A stretch of 64,000 nt of DNA from Gimesia maris. Its GTDB lineage: Bacteria > Planctomycetota > Planctomycetia > Planctomycetales > Planctomycetaceae. The stretch is from assembly GCF_008298035.1 (NCBI RefSeq), contig NZ_CP042910.1, positions 6,944,001 through 7,008,000 on the forward strand. Direction: 5' to 3'. The translations under genes were made by a program, and so were the position numbers. Below, in pieces: positions 49,420 through 58,053 of the stretch. The notes under the pieces are model-generated. The model was not told the DNA's origin. It did not search any database and saw only the letters and a program-made list of their open reading frames with translations. How positions within the stretch are numbered: the stretch's first letter is position 1; each line of letters starts with the position of its first letter.

Positions 49420-50520
49420 TTACGCCTCTTCTGCGACTGGGAAATCGGTATAACCTTTGGCACCGTTGGGGCTGTACCAGTCCTGCATTTCGGCTTCAGG
49501 CGCGAGTTCCAGGCCTTCCGCGAACCGGTGGACCAGATCCGGGTTGCTGATAAAGGGACGGCCGAAAGCGATCATGTCGGCATCACCGGCGGCGATGGCT
49601 GCTTCGGCTGATTCCTGTGTGTAACCGCAGTTGCCGATCAAAGGGTGGTGAAAGACCTTACGAAACTCGGCTAATGTCATCGGCTCACCCAGTTCGTGAA
49701 AGCCGAAACCCAGGCCATCCATGACGTGCAGATACGCCAGGCCGAACTGATCCAGTTGAGAGGCAACATACGTAAACTGCTCGCGATAGTCGGGGGACCC
49801 CATGTCGTTGAAATTTCCATTGGGGGAAAGCCGCACGCCTACACGGTTTGCCGGCCAGACTTCGGTCACCGCCGAGACGACTTCGCCCAGCAGACGATAC
49901 CGGTTCTCCACGCTGCCGCCATACGCGTCATCGCGGTGGTTGGTTTTCGACTGCAAAAACGTGTCCAGCAGATAACCGTTGGCAGAGTGGACTTCGATGC
50001 CATCAAAGCCGGCCCGTTTCGCCCGTTCGGCCGCCTGTCTGTAATCGGCGACAACAGCCGGCAGCTCACTCGTCTCCAGTGCGCGGGGGACTTCGTGCGG
50101 TTCTTTGCCTTCAGGCGTATGAATATATTCCGCGTCGATGGCAATGGCTGAGGGCGCAACGTGCTTTTCCCCGTTATGGAAACTGGGATGCGAGGCCCGT
50201 CCACAGTGCCAGAGTTGCAGAAAGATTTTCCCCCCCTGCTCATGGACGGCGGCGGGAATCTGTTTCCAGGCGGCTTCCATTTCGTCCGTGTAGATGCCGG
50301 GACTTTCATTCCAGCCATTCGCCTGCGGGGAGATTGTTGTTGCTTCCGAAACAATCAGGCCGGCGGCAGCACGCTGCGCATAGTATTCCGCCATAATCGG
50401 TTTGGGGATCCGCTCTGTTCCAGCACGGGACCGCGTCAGGGGTGCCATGGCGATTCGGTTGGGCAGTGTGAGATCGCCAATGGTGACAGGCGAAAATAGA
50501 TGGGGTGCAGCCAGGTCCAT
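49420..50520 (-). CDS. Old Yellow Enzyme family alkene reductase
   Basis: The 366-residue FMN enzyme matches NemA/OYE. Key features are LFSPVTIGDLTLPNRIAMAPLTRSRA at the start, the substrate His/Asn pair in GIEVHSANGYLLDTFLQ, RVGVRLSPNGNFND, and IAFGRPFISNPDLVHRF near the end that binds FMN. It reduces the C=C bond of activated alkenes with NAD(P)H. Length is normal (about 365). GAAGGAA precedes the ATG by about 7 nt. It diverges from the yihY-type gene. Confidence 0.94.
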   Translation of the reverse strand: MDLAAPHLFSPVTIGDLTLPNRIAMAPLTRSRAGTERIPKPIMAEYYAQRAAAGLIVSEATTISPQANGWNESPGIYTDEMEAAWKQIPAAVHEQGGKIFLQLWHCGRASHPSFHNGEKHVAPSAIAIDAEYIHTPEGKEPHEVPRALETSELPAVVADYRQAAERAKRAGFDGIEVHSANGYLLDTFLQSKTNHRDDAYGGSVENRYRLLGEVVSAVTEVWPANRVGVRLSPNGNFNDMGSPDYREQFTYVASQLDQFGLAYLHVMDGLGFGFHELGEPMTLAEFRKVFHHPLIGNCGYTQESAEAAIAAGDADMIAFGRPFISNPDLVHRFAEGLELAPEAEMQDWYSPNGAKGYTDFPVAEEA

Positions 50521-50841
50521 GAAAAATTCCTTCGTGACAAGTCAACTAAGCGGGAGCGCGCTTACAATGCATCATATCAGCAATCAGTGTATTCATCGGG
50601 TTTCCAGAAGAAAAGGAGCCGTGATCAACTTCGCCTGGCGGGCAGTCATTTCAGAGTCATTCGAACAGAGGATGAGAATTCACCGGAATCACACTACTGG
50701 CAGTTCAGAGACCAGTTCGCAGGCTCAGACCTCAATGTTCAGGAGTATTTTCACTTAAGAAGGGGCAAATCGCTCATGTGGCATGTGAATTGCTTTTACC
50801 ATGGGAGTATCCCCTACCTTTTATTTGAGGATCGGAGTCCC
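50521..50841. other. Intergenic region between divergent genes
   Basis: These 321 bases contain the promoters of the Old Yellow Enzyme gene (minus) and the YihY gene (plus). A frame that extends the YihY protein upstream to 50500 reads as unlikely protein and is not counted. No further element was recognised. Confidence 0.4.
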
Positions 50842-51819
50842 ATGAGATTTCATCGCCTGCGAAACGTATTAAAACGTTCCGGATCAGACTTTCTGTCCGA
50901 CGAATGCATGGGCAGCGGTGCGGCGATCGCATATTACACGATTTTTTCACTTCCCCCGTTACTCGCGATCGTGTTTGCTGTAACGACCCAGTTCTGGTCA
51001 GCCGAAAAAGTGAGCACGGTGATCAATTCCCAGCTGGGTTTGCCCATCGAACAAAGCGTTTCTCAAGCGGACAACGATTCGTCAGCTTCCGCATTGAACC
51101 TGACGCGTGTGGCTGAGCGGGCACAACCAGGACATCAACAGGAACATCCCTGGTGGGCGCGAATCCTGGGAATCGGAATCCTGATTTTTTCTGCCAGTGG
51201 TGTCCTGGCCCAGTTGCAGGGCGCGCTAAATAAAGCCTGGAATGTCGAACCCGATCCCAGACAGGGCGGACTGATGTCCTTTCTCAAAAAAAGATTGATC
51301 TCCCTGGGGATGCTGGTCGTTATCGGGCTGCTGTTACTCGTTTCCCTGGTACTGACGACGTTTGTCGATGAGTTCACGCGCTGGATTCAGAATGGCGAAC
51401 TGACCGGGGGCATGCTCACATTGATGATGCTCATCAATGGCATCTTGACTTTAGGGCTGGCGATCTTATTATTTGCTGCCACCTTCAAGGTTCTGCCTGA
51501 TGCACACATCCCATGGCGCGATGTCTTTGTCGGTGCAGGCGTGACAGCGTTTCTGTTTGTGATTGGAAAAGCCGGGATCGGCTGGTATCTGCAGTATTCG
51601 GAAGCAGGATCCAGCTGGGGAAGCGCGGCGACATCGATGATTGGAATTCTGATCTGGGTTTACTATTCATCCCTCATCATTTTACTGGGCGCCGAGTTCA
51701 CACAAAACTGGTCAATTGAATTCGGCAGCGGTCTTAAACCGGCTCCGGGCGCGATTCTCGTCACTGAAGAAAAAAACTACCACCGTACAGAAAGTGAAGT
51801 TCTGCTTCACAAAAATTGA
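50842..51819 (+). CDS. YihY/UPF0761-family inner membrane protein
   Basis: The 325-residue product matches the YihY/BrkB family. SDECMGSGAAIAYYTIFSLPPLLAIVFAVT is the conserved first membrane segment, and further helices lie at about 100-120, 145-170, 180-205, 215-235 and 255-275, with VGAGVTAFLFVIGKAGIGWYL and SMIGILIWVYYSSLIILLGAEFT conserved. The protein is once called ribonuclease BN but the family role is unclear. ATG at 50842 is preferred as it begins just before the first helix; CGGAGT is 4-9 nt upstream. A DUF4112 gene follows by 52 nt. Confidence 0.9.
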   Translation: MRFHRLRNVLKRSGSDFLSDECMGSGAAIAYYTIFSLPPLLAIVFAVTTQFWSAEKVSTVINSQLGLPIEQSVSQADNDSSASALNLTRVAERAQPGHQQEHPWWARILGIGILIFSASGVLAQLQGALNKAWNVEPDPRQGGLMSFLKKRLISLGMLVVIGLLLLVSLVLTTFVDEFTRWIQNGELTGGMLTLMMLINGILTLGLAILLFAATFKVLPDAHIPWRDVFVGAGVTAFLFVIGKAGIGWYLQYSEAGSSWGSAATSMIGILIWVYYSSLIILLGAEFTQNWSIEFGSGLKPAPGAILVTEEKNYHRTESEVLLHKN

Positions 51820-51871
51820 TTCGTGGAATCGTTATCCCCTCCATGATGACCCATATTGAAAGGCATGTATC

Positions 51872-52297
51872 ATGATTCAGAAAGTAAAAGACAAACAGTC
51901 GTCCCCCGTTAAACCCATTGTTCTGCCCGCACGGGACAGTGCTTACCGCGCAGAACGCGTCGATCGCTTTGCACAGTTTGAAAAGCTGACCCGTTTTCTG
52001 GATGATGCCATCAAAGTGCCGGGAACCAACATGCGAATCGGCTGGGACTCCCTGATAGGAATTGTGCCCGGCCTGGGAGATGTGGTTTCGACTGCCTTAT
52101 CCGGCTACCTGATCTATCAGGCAAAACAGCTGGGCGCATCCAACTGGGTGCTGGCGCGGATGGCGGGCAATGTGGGTCTGGACTTCCTCATCGGTGCCGT
52201 CCCCGTGGTGGGAGACGTCTTCGACGCCTTCTTCAAATCGAACCGTCGCAATTCCCAACTGCTGAAGAAACATCTGGACCGTCACAACGCCGGTTGA
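51872..52297 (+). CDS. DUF4112 protein
   Basis: A 141-residue protein. LTRFLDDAIKVPGTNMRIGWDSLIGIVPGLGDVVSTALSGYLI and GLDFLIGAVPVVGDVFDAFFKSNRRN are the two hallmark segments of DUF4112, each with a G-x-x-P-x-x-G-D motif, probably two short membrane-associated hairpins. Its function is not known. It lies 52 nt after the YihY gene and is probably co-transcribed. Confidence 0.9.
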   Translation: MIQKVKDKQSSPVKPIVLPARDSAYRAERVDRFAQFEKLTRFLDDAIKVPGTNMRIGWDSLIGIVPGLGDVVSTALSGYLIYQAKQLGASNWVLARMAGNVGLDFLIGAVPVVGDVFDAFFKSNRRNSQLLKKHLDRHNAG

Positions 52298-52348
52298 TTT
52301 CCACTGTGAGAACAGAACCGAACTGCTTCGCTCTACAGAAAACCGAAC

Positions 52349-52804
52349 CTATTTCAGTTCGAGATCATAGGCCCCTGGCGGGGCGTCAGCTTTGACTTCG
52401 ATCCGCAGCTCGGTGGTGGCAGGGTCACTGTATTTTTTATCGAAGTCCGGCAGTTTGACTTTGGGAGCCCCACTGCCCGGTGGCGGCGTGTAAGGGAAAA
52501 CAACGACTTTATACCAGCCAGGGGGCGCCCCGTTTTTTGCAGCGGCAATCAATTCGTATTTCCCCGTGTCATCAGCGGCCCCGCCCGGTTGATAAGGAGC
52601 CGTGTTCCCCTGCTCCGCATCAGGTCGAAAAGAGATACCGACTTTCGGCAGCGGTTCACCATTTACACGGACCATTCCCGATACGGGAACCAGCGTGGGA
52701 CCCGCCTCCTGCGAACTGCAACTGCTGAGACAGCAGGCGGTCAGCAGCAGGCACAGCTCACTCAGAAGACGGTTCCCGAACCGCCGATGATACCAGTCAG
52801 TCAT
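52349..52804 (-). CDS. Lipoprotein with carboxypeptidase-regulatory-like domain
   Basis: The 151-residue product starts at ATG 52804, with AGGAGA 10 nt upstream; a longer frame to 53077 runs into the previous gene. The lipobox is in LLTACCLSSCSSQ. The mature part is a transthyretin-like/CarboxypepD_reg domain (LVPVSGMVRVNGEPLPKVGISF, DTGKYELIAAAKNGAPPGWYKVVV). Many planctomycetes place such a lipoprotein right after a DUF1559 gene, as here (53-nt gap), which suggests a functional pair on the cell surface. Confidence 0.88.
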   Translation of the reverse strand: MTDWYHRRFGNRLLSELCLLLTACCLSSCSSQEAGPTLVPVSGMVRVNGEPLPKVGISFRPDAEQGNTAPYQPGGAADDTGKYELIAAAKNGAPPGWYKVVVFPYTPPPGSGAPKVKLPDFDKKYSDPATTELRIEVKADAPPGAYDLELK

Positions 52805-52857
52805 CTTATATATATCTCCTGCATTTATTTTTACACAATCAAAATGTTGTTGAGTTT

Positions 52858-53802
52858 TTAAAACTCGCCGAGTATTTCTCCGCCATTCGTACTCGACAGG
52901 TCCCGATACGTTGCCAGATCGATGTTGTCTGAAATGAAACGTACTGCGCCGTCGGCCAGCAGAAAATGACCGCCGCCTGTATGCTGGCTGGCAAAGCTGT
53001 GCACAACATCCCAGGGCAGCGTCAGGGGAGATCGCGAGTTGTAGGTATTTAACGGGACGGCACAACTGGCATTGCATTCGGCGGCGTTCATCCAGCTCCA
53101 GCCGGGACGAAAGCTGGCCGCCATTGCTTCATTCGCCACCGATTCCCCCACAACGGTCGTATTACTGGCGCCATCGGTAATATCTCTGATGCGTCTGAAT
53201 TTCCGATAACTGAGTGCGAAAAACAGACCGTTATTGTTTTCAAAAGAATCGCCACCCACGGTGATAATGTTGTTGGTGTAAGCGCCCCACTGCCAGTCGC
53301 TCCCCATGACACCTTTGTAATCGGTGCGTGCGACATTGGTACCTCCCGTTGTATAGGGAGTCGATTCAGTGATCACCGCCGGTGCCGGATCACTGGGGCA
53401 GAGGAAGACAGGAACGACTGTCGCCAGATGCCCGCTGTCCAACATCGTTTTATTACCCGGATCACATTCGTTATAGAGCGAAGCCTGGTCGATATAAGGC
53501 AGTATCCGTACCATCCAGCCCCAGGACTTTGAGGTTTGGGTATAGCCTCCAACTTTGGCTGTATCTCCGTAGCCACCGTACAGATTGACGGGAAATCCAG
53601 TAAAGGCATCGTGATAATTGTGCAATGCCAACCCGAGCTGTTTCAGGTTATTTCGGCACGTGCTGCGCCGGGCGGCTTCGCGCGCCTGCTGTACCGCCGG
53701 CAGAAGCAGTGCAATTAATATGGCAATAATTGCGATCACAACAAGTAGTTCGATCAAGGTAAAACCGGTCTGACGGACCGGAAGACGGGATCTGACCTGC
53801 AT
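52858..53802 (-). CDS. DUF1559 prepilin-like protein
   Basis: A 314-residue protein with prepilin signal (QTG|FTLIELLVVIAIIAILIALLLPAV, cut after Gly13) followed by the DUF1559 signature QQAREAARRSTCRNNLKQLGLALHNYHD. The C-terminal block HTGGGHFLLADGAVRFISDNID is also typical. DUF1559 proteins are a large planctomycete family of unknown role with a type IV pilin-like anchor. A perfect AAGGAGGTG ribosome site precedes the start. Confidence 0.95.
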   Translation of the reverse strand: MQVRSRLPVRQTGFTLIELLVVIAIIAILIALLLPAVQQAREAARRSTCRNNLKQLGLALHNYHDAFTGFPVNLYGGYGDTAKVGGYTQTSKSWGWMVRILPYIDQASLYNECDPGNKTMLDSGHLATVVPVFLCPSDPAPAVITESTPYTTGGTNVARTDYKGVMGSDWQWGAYTNNIITVGGDSFENNNGLFFALSYRKFRRIRDITDGASNTTVVGESVANEAMAASFRPGWSWMNAAECNASCAVPLNTYNSRSPLTLPWDVVHSFASQHTGGGHFLLADGAVRFISDNIDLATYRDLSSTNGGEILGEF

Positions 53803-53905
53803 AAGACACCTCCTTAATAATAAGCTCTATTTCACCTGTTAATCATTGCATTTATGAATCACTGTGTCAGAAACCACGGGAGCGTCTGCTGTTTCTGAGA
53901 TCAAT

Positions 53906-54634
53906 TTATTTCCTGATCGCAGTATAAGTTTGAATGTTGTTCCAGTAGTTGGCTTTAAAGCGTCCAGTGCTGTAATCATCGAGCAACAGCTCCAGTACGG
54001 ACATGATTTGAGCAACCATTGATTTTCGGGCAGCTTCAGGATCATGTTGCCGGATCGCGCGCAGCACTGTTCCATGTTCCCGACAGACACGCGAGACCAT
54101 CAGCGGTATCGGCTCCGGAGTCACTTCGAAGAACATGTCCATAATATGTAAGTTACTGACCAGCTTTTCAGCCGACTGATTTCGGGCAGCGTGTACCACC
54201 GCCATGTGAAAATCGAGGTCAACCTGCTGCCACTCTTTCATGAGAGTGCCTTCCAGCTTCGTCAGTCCCTCGGCGCGGATCTGCCTGGCCAGTTGCAGCA
54301 TCCGACGATGGACGGATGTAATCACTTCTATCGCCTGGGGAGTCGCTTCGAGAGCCGCTTTTTCGGCCGCAAAACCTTCCAGCGCGGATCGCAGTTCGCA
54401 CCATTCCCGGATTTCGTCGCGACTGGGGACTTTGACGAAGGTCCCCACCCGGGGAACCTGGCAGAGAATGCCTTCACTTTCCAGCTGTAAGATGGCTTCG
54501 CGGACCGGTACCCTGCTGATGCCCAGCTCTTTCGCCAGCTTGAGTTCTTCCAGGCGGTTTCCCGCGGTCAATTCACGGTGCTGAATTTTATTTCGGATGT
54601 GAAAATAAGCTTTTTCTCGCAATGTCGTGAGCAT
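53906..54634 (-). CDS. GntR-family transcriptional regulator (FCD type)
   Basis: The 242-residue protein has an N-terminal winged helix (about 1-70: RLEELKLAKELGISRVPVREAILQLESEGI) and an FCD ligand-binding domain (about 80-235, with His/Asp metal residues in DLDFHMAVVHAARNQ and REHGTVLRAIRQHDPEAA). ATG 54634 is preferred to an upstream frame start at 54685, since that would place the operator inside the coding region. A perfect inverted repeat lies 27 nt upstream, so the gene is probably autoregulated. The ligand is likely a sugar acid or other small organic acid. Its neighbours are a DUF1559 gene and a sulfatase. Confidence 0.92.
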   Translation of the reverse strand: MLTTLREKAYFHIRNKIQHRELTAGNRLEELKLAKELGISRVPVREAILQLESEGILCQVPRVGTFVKVPSRDEIREWCELRSALEGFAAEKAALEATPQAIEVITSVHRRMLQLARQIRAEGLTKLEGTLMKEWQQVDLDFHMAVVHAARNQSAEKLVSNLHIMDMFFEVTPEPIPLMVSRVCREHGTVLRAIRQHDPEAARKSMVAQIMSVLELLLDDYSTGRFKANYWNNIQTYTAIRK

Positions 54635-54661
54635 TTTTGATCTCCACGCGAAAACGGACGC

Positions 54662-54684
54662 TGTGTATACGCTGAGTATACACA
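54662..54684. promoter_or_regulatory. Probable GntR operator
   Basis: TGTGTATAC and GTATACACA form a perfect 9-bp inverted repeat around GCTGA, just upstream of the GntR gene. FCD-type GntR proteins bind short palindromes of this size as dimers. A nine-base direct repeat ATAATTGCG (54688-54696 and 54745-54753) lies next to it in the gap before the sulfatase gene. Confidence 0.75.
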
Positions 54685-54786
54685 TAAATAATTGCGCATA
54701 ACATCACAATTTTTAAATAAATGGCAGTTTATGAATAAATGATCATAATTGCGTTACTGGAATTTTGTCAGTATCTGACGAAGATC

Positions 54787-56199
54787 TCAGTTTTGTGGAT
54801 TGGAGACCGGCATTTGCGCACCGACCTGTTTGAGATGCTGCTGCAGCCGCCGTTCAAGTCGGGCGGTGAGTTCCGGGTACGTCTTTGAAACATCGCTGGT
54901 CTCACTCAGGTCCTCAGCCAGGTTGTAGAGTTCATCGTTGCCGTCTTCATAGTAATGGATCAGCTTATACTCGCCGACGCGAATAGCGGAGTAAGGAACG
55001 CCGATGAATACGTTGTAATGCGGGTAATGCCAGTAAAGGGCTTCGCGGTTGAGTGTCGCGGCGGGGTCTTTCAGCAGGGGAACCAGGGAGAGTCCGTCGA
55101 CGCTCTGATTGTGTTCCGTGTTGCCGGCAACGCCGGTGATGTTCAAAATCGTCGGATAAAAGTCCATGGTGATGATCGGCTCCGCGCAGACAGAGCCTGC
55201 GGGAGTGACGCCAGGCCAGAGCACGATGGCAGGCACGCGGGTCCCCCCTTCCCAGTGTTGCCCCTTCTCGCCGCGGAGGGGATCGTTATTACTGGTTTTG
55301 CGGCGGACTCCGCCATTATCGGAAGTAAAAACTATCAGCGTGCGGTCGGCGATGCCACTCTCTTTCAGTTGGGCACGGACGCGGCCGATGGCTTCATCGA
55401 CGCTTTGAATCATGGCGGCGTACTCGGGATTTTTGTGCCGTTTCCCGGCGGGTAAACCTTTATACTTCTTTACCAGATCGGGGCGGCCCTGGATGGGGGA
55501 GTGCACGGAATAGAAAGAGCAATACAGAAAGAAGGGTTTGTCCTGCTGTTGGCGGATGAGCGCAACCGCTTCGTCGGCCATGCGATCGGTGAGATAACGA
55601 TCCTGCCGCTCTGCTTCCGTCAGACTGCTGTCCCACTTCATCGCATCGCCGCCATAGGGGAAGTGATAACTGCGGGGCAGCCCACGATTCGTCCCGCTGA
55701 TGTTGACATCGAAACCGTGATCCTGTGGAAGATTTCCGCGGCCGCCCAGATGCCATTTGCCGACATGAAACGTCTGATAGCCGGCTGTACGCAGGGCCTC
55801 GGGCAGCGTCGTGTATTTCTGATCCAGATGTTTTTTCCATTCGGGCGGCTTCAGAGGGAAATCGGTGTAGGATTTGGCCCAGCCGGGAATCCAGTCGGTC
55901 AGATGCGTGCGCGCGGGATACATGCCGGTCAGAAGCGCACCGCGGGTCGGCGAACAGGCATTGCAGGCGGAATAGTTCTGCGTGAACTTCATGCCTTCCG
56001 CAGCGAGTTGATCGATGTTTGGACTCTGGTAGAAGTCACTGCCATAACAGCCCAGATCGGTCCAGCCCAGGTCATCGACGAGGAAGAAGACCACATTCCA
56101 GGGTTTTTCGTCAGCGGCGTGTGTGGGTTGTGTGATGGAAGACAGGAAGCACAGCAGGATCACAGCCTGTGAAAACAGCGACGGTATGCGGAACATCAT
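54787..56199 (-). CDS. Secreted formylglycine-dependent sulfatase
   Basis: A 470-residue arylsulfatase-type enzyme. ATG 56199 is chosen as the signal peptide (MMFRIPSLFSQAVILLCFLSSITQPTHAAD) starts there; an upstream frame to 56292 is possible. Metal-binding Asp42/Asp43 (FLVDDLGWTDLGCYG) and the formylglycine Cys82 in CSPTRGALLTGMYPAR are present, with DNGGVRRKTSNNDPLRGEKG near the active site. Sulfatases of this type act on sulfated polysaccharides in the periplasm or outside. The gene lies downstream in the same direction from GNAT on the other strand and is adjacent to the GntR operator region. Confidence 0.93.
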   Translation of the reverse strand: MMFRIPSLFSQAVILLCFLSSITQPTHAADEKPWNVVFFLVDDLGWTDLGCYGSDFYQSPNIDQLAAEGMKFTQNYSACNACSPTRGALLTGMYPARTHLTDWIPGWAKSYTDFPLKPPEWKKHLDQKYTTLPEALRTAGYQTFHVGKWHLGGRGNLPQDHGFDVNISGTNRGLPRSYHFPYGGDAMKWDSSLTEAERQDRYLTDRMADEAVALIRQQQDKPFFLYCSFYSVHSPIQGRPDLVKKYKGLPAGKRHKNPEYAAMIQSVDEAIGRVRAQLKESGIADRTLIVFTSDNGGVRRKTSNNDPLRGEKGQHWEGGTRVPAIVLWPGVTPAGSVCAEPIITMDFYPTILNITGVAGNTEHNQSVDGLSLVPLLKDPAATLNREALYWHYPHYNVFIGVPYSAIRVGEYKLIHYYEDGNDELYNLAEDLSETSDVSKTYPELTARLERRLQQHLKQVGAQMPVSNPQN

Positions 56200-56335
56200 C
56201 AGTTCTTTTCTCACTCCTGGTTGGAACTCAGAGATCAGACTTGAACACAACATGATCTGACCTATCATAACAGGTCGGGATCGAAGAAACATACGGTAAA
56301 CAGCAGAAAAGAGATGATCAGAAACTGGAGCAACA

Positions 56336-56752
56336 GTGAATTATCAGATTTCGGAAGCACACGGGGAACCAGTTGAAACTGCAGTCGCTGCGCTTCTGTC
56401 AGAGAGCTCCCGATCGACCGGATTTCCGTATGCGCCAGAACCTGTGAAGCTCAAAATTGAAGAGGTGGGCCAGATCATAGCCGGGCTCGTTGGCTTCACA
56501 CTCTGGGAGTGGCTGTATATCGAGACGCTGGCAGTTGATGTAAACCATCGCGGACAGGGGCTGGGACGTCAGCTGGTCCTGGAAGCAGAGCACATCGCCC
56601 GTGCGCGAAACTGCCATGCGGTCTGGGTTGATACTTTCAGTTTTCAGGCACCCGAATTTTACTCACGTCTGGGTTACACTCCGTTTGGGACGCTCCCTGA
56701 CTTTCCCGCCGATCAGCAGCGGATCTTCTTTCGAAAAAGTCTGACAGAGTGA
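56336..56752 (+). CDS. GNAT-family N-acetyltransferase
   Basis: The 138-residue protein is a single GNAT domain. The acetyl-CoA motif is ETLAVDVNHRGQGLGRQLVLEAEHIARARN; the end FYSRLGYTPFGTLPDFP is a normal C-terminal strand. Length is typical. Substrate is unknown. It is followed by the SGNH hydrolase gene at 102 nt. Confidence 0.88.
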   Translation: MNYQISEAHGEPVETAVAALLSESSRSTGFPYAPEPVKLKIEEVGQIIAGLVGFTLWEWLYIETLAVDVNHRGQGLGRQLVLEAEHIARARNCHAVWVDTFSFQAPEFYSRLGYTPFGTLPDFPADQQRIFFRKSLTE

Positions 56753-56854
56753 ATTGTCCGTATTGGAATTGTCTGTAACCTGCCGTTTCGGGTAGCATGA
56801 CGAATGTGACATTCACGAGTCGATTTATCATGCACCCATTGAAAGCCCGCTACC

Positions 56855-57550
56855 ATGCTCCAGTACTGTTTTCTGTTTCTGCTCTCCTGTGTATTCCTGG
56901 CTCCGACGGAAGCGACTGCCGCGACCGTGATTAACGCGGGCGTGGGTGGAAACCGGAGTTCACAACTCCTGAAGCGGCTGGACCGCGATGTGCTGGCGAA
57001 ACAGCCGACGACCGTGGTGCTGATGGTGGGTACGAATGACCGGCTCAACTCAGGCGGGTTCATCGACATTCAATCCTATCGGAAGAATGTGGAATCGCTG
57101 ATCGACCAGATCGAAGCAGGCGGCGCGAAAGTGCTGCTGGTGACACCTCCCACGTGCGTTCCCGAACTGCTGTTCAATCGACATGACCGCAAGAAGTATG
57201 ACGATCAGTCGCCGGTCGCCCGGATGCAGGAAGTCAGAACCGTGCTGCTGGAGGTGGCCCAGCAGAAGAAAGTCGATCTGCTGGATTTCCACGAATATCT
57301 GATCCAACACAAGATTGCCGACGATCAGAAAACGAGCATGCTCCGCAACCCGGCGAACAGTGGCGTGAAGGATGGCGTGCATCTGATTCCCGCCGGTTAT
57401 GAGCTGCTGGCCAAGCTGGTCGCAGACAAATTGAAAGCGGGCAAGTTCGACACGACGACGGTTGTCTGTTTCGGAGACAGTCTGACAAAAGGTTCTACGA
57501 AAGCAAATTACCCGGCGTATCTGCAGGCGATTCTGAATACCGGGAAGTGA
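56855..57550 (+). CDS. Secreted SGNH/GDSL hydrolase with permuted motif order
   Basis: A 231-residue exported protein whose SGNH blocks appear in the order II-III-V-I. After a signal peptide (about 1-22) comes VINAGVGGNRS (block II Gly, residues 25-34), then MVGTNDRLNSGG (block III, Asn61), then DGVHLIPAGYELL (block V, Asp173 and His176), and only at the end CFGDSLTKGSTK (block I, Ser209) with YPAYLQAILNTGK. In ordinary family members block I is near the N-terminus and is followed by a helix that leads into block II, exactly the two ends seen here. All four catalytic groups are intact, so it is plausibly an active esterase or lipase. The next gene starts 38 nt downstream, so nothing is lost at the C-terminus. 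Confidence 0.88.
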   Translation: MLQYCFLFLLSCVFLAPTEATAATVINAGVGGNRSSQLLKRLDRDVLAKQPTTVVLMVGTNDRLNSGGFIDIQSYRKNVESLIDQIEAGGAKVLLVTPPTCVPELLFNRHDRKKYDDQSPVARMQEVRTVLLEVAQQKKVDLLDFHEYLIQHKIADDQKTSMLRNPANSGVKDGVHLIPAGYELLAKLVADKLKAGKFDTTTVVCFGDSLTKGSTKANYPAYLQAILNTGK

Positions 57551-57588
57551 CCGTCGGTTTGCCGGCATAGTTAAAAGGAGTACACACG

Positions 57589-58026
57589 ATGGATGAATTC
57601 ATGCAGGCGGCGATTGAAGAAGCCGAGAAAGGCCGCGATGCAGGGGGCGTGCCCATCGGGTCGGTACTGGTTTACGAAGGCAAAATTATCGGCCGCGGAC
57701 ACAATCAGCGTCAGCAGAAAGGGAGCGCTATCCTGCATGGCGAGATGTCCGCATTGGAAGATGCAGGCAGACAACCGGCCCGCGTGTATCGCAACAGTGT
57801 GATTTACACGACGCTCTCCCCCTGCCCGATGTGCAGCGGTGCGATTCGCCTGTACCAGATTCCCCGCGTCGTCATCGGCGAAAACCAGACCTTCCTGGGC
57901 GACGAACGCCTGCTGCTGACCAGCGACATTGAACTGGAAGTGCTGCAGGACCCGCGCTGCATTCAACTGATGGAAGACTTCATCGCTGCCCACCCCGAAA
58001 TGTGGAATGAAGATATCGGAGAGTGA
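57589..58026 (+). CDS. Yeast-type cytosine deaminase (CDA-fold nucleoside deaminase)
   Basis: The 145-residue protein has the zinc deaminase motifs ILHGEMSALE (His50, Glu52) and SPCPMCSGAI (Cys79, Cys82). The central and C-terminal parts, particularly RVVIGENQTF and the ending FIAAHPEMWNEDIGE, closely match the Fcy1-type cytosine deaminase of fungi rather than TadA or guanine deaminase. It should convert cytosine to uracil. AAAGGAG precedes the ATG by about 10 nt. Confidence in the exact substrate is moderate. Confidence 0.9.
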   Translation: MDEFMQAAIEEAEKGRDAGGVPIGSVLVYEGKIIGRGHNQRQQKGSAILHGEMSALEDAGRQPARVYRNSVIYTTLSPCPMCSGAIRLYQIPRVVIGENQTFLGDERLLLTSDIELEVLQDPRCIQLMEDFIAAHPEMWNEDIGE

Positions 58027-58053
58027 TTGTAAGGAGCCGACAGAAAAACAGGA

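Noticed and set aside
50500..50841. N-terminal extension of the YihY protein
   Set aside because: The translated extension has no family resemblance, no good ribosome site and overlaps the divergent Old Yellow Enzyme gene; ATG 50842 fits the family start.
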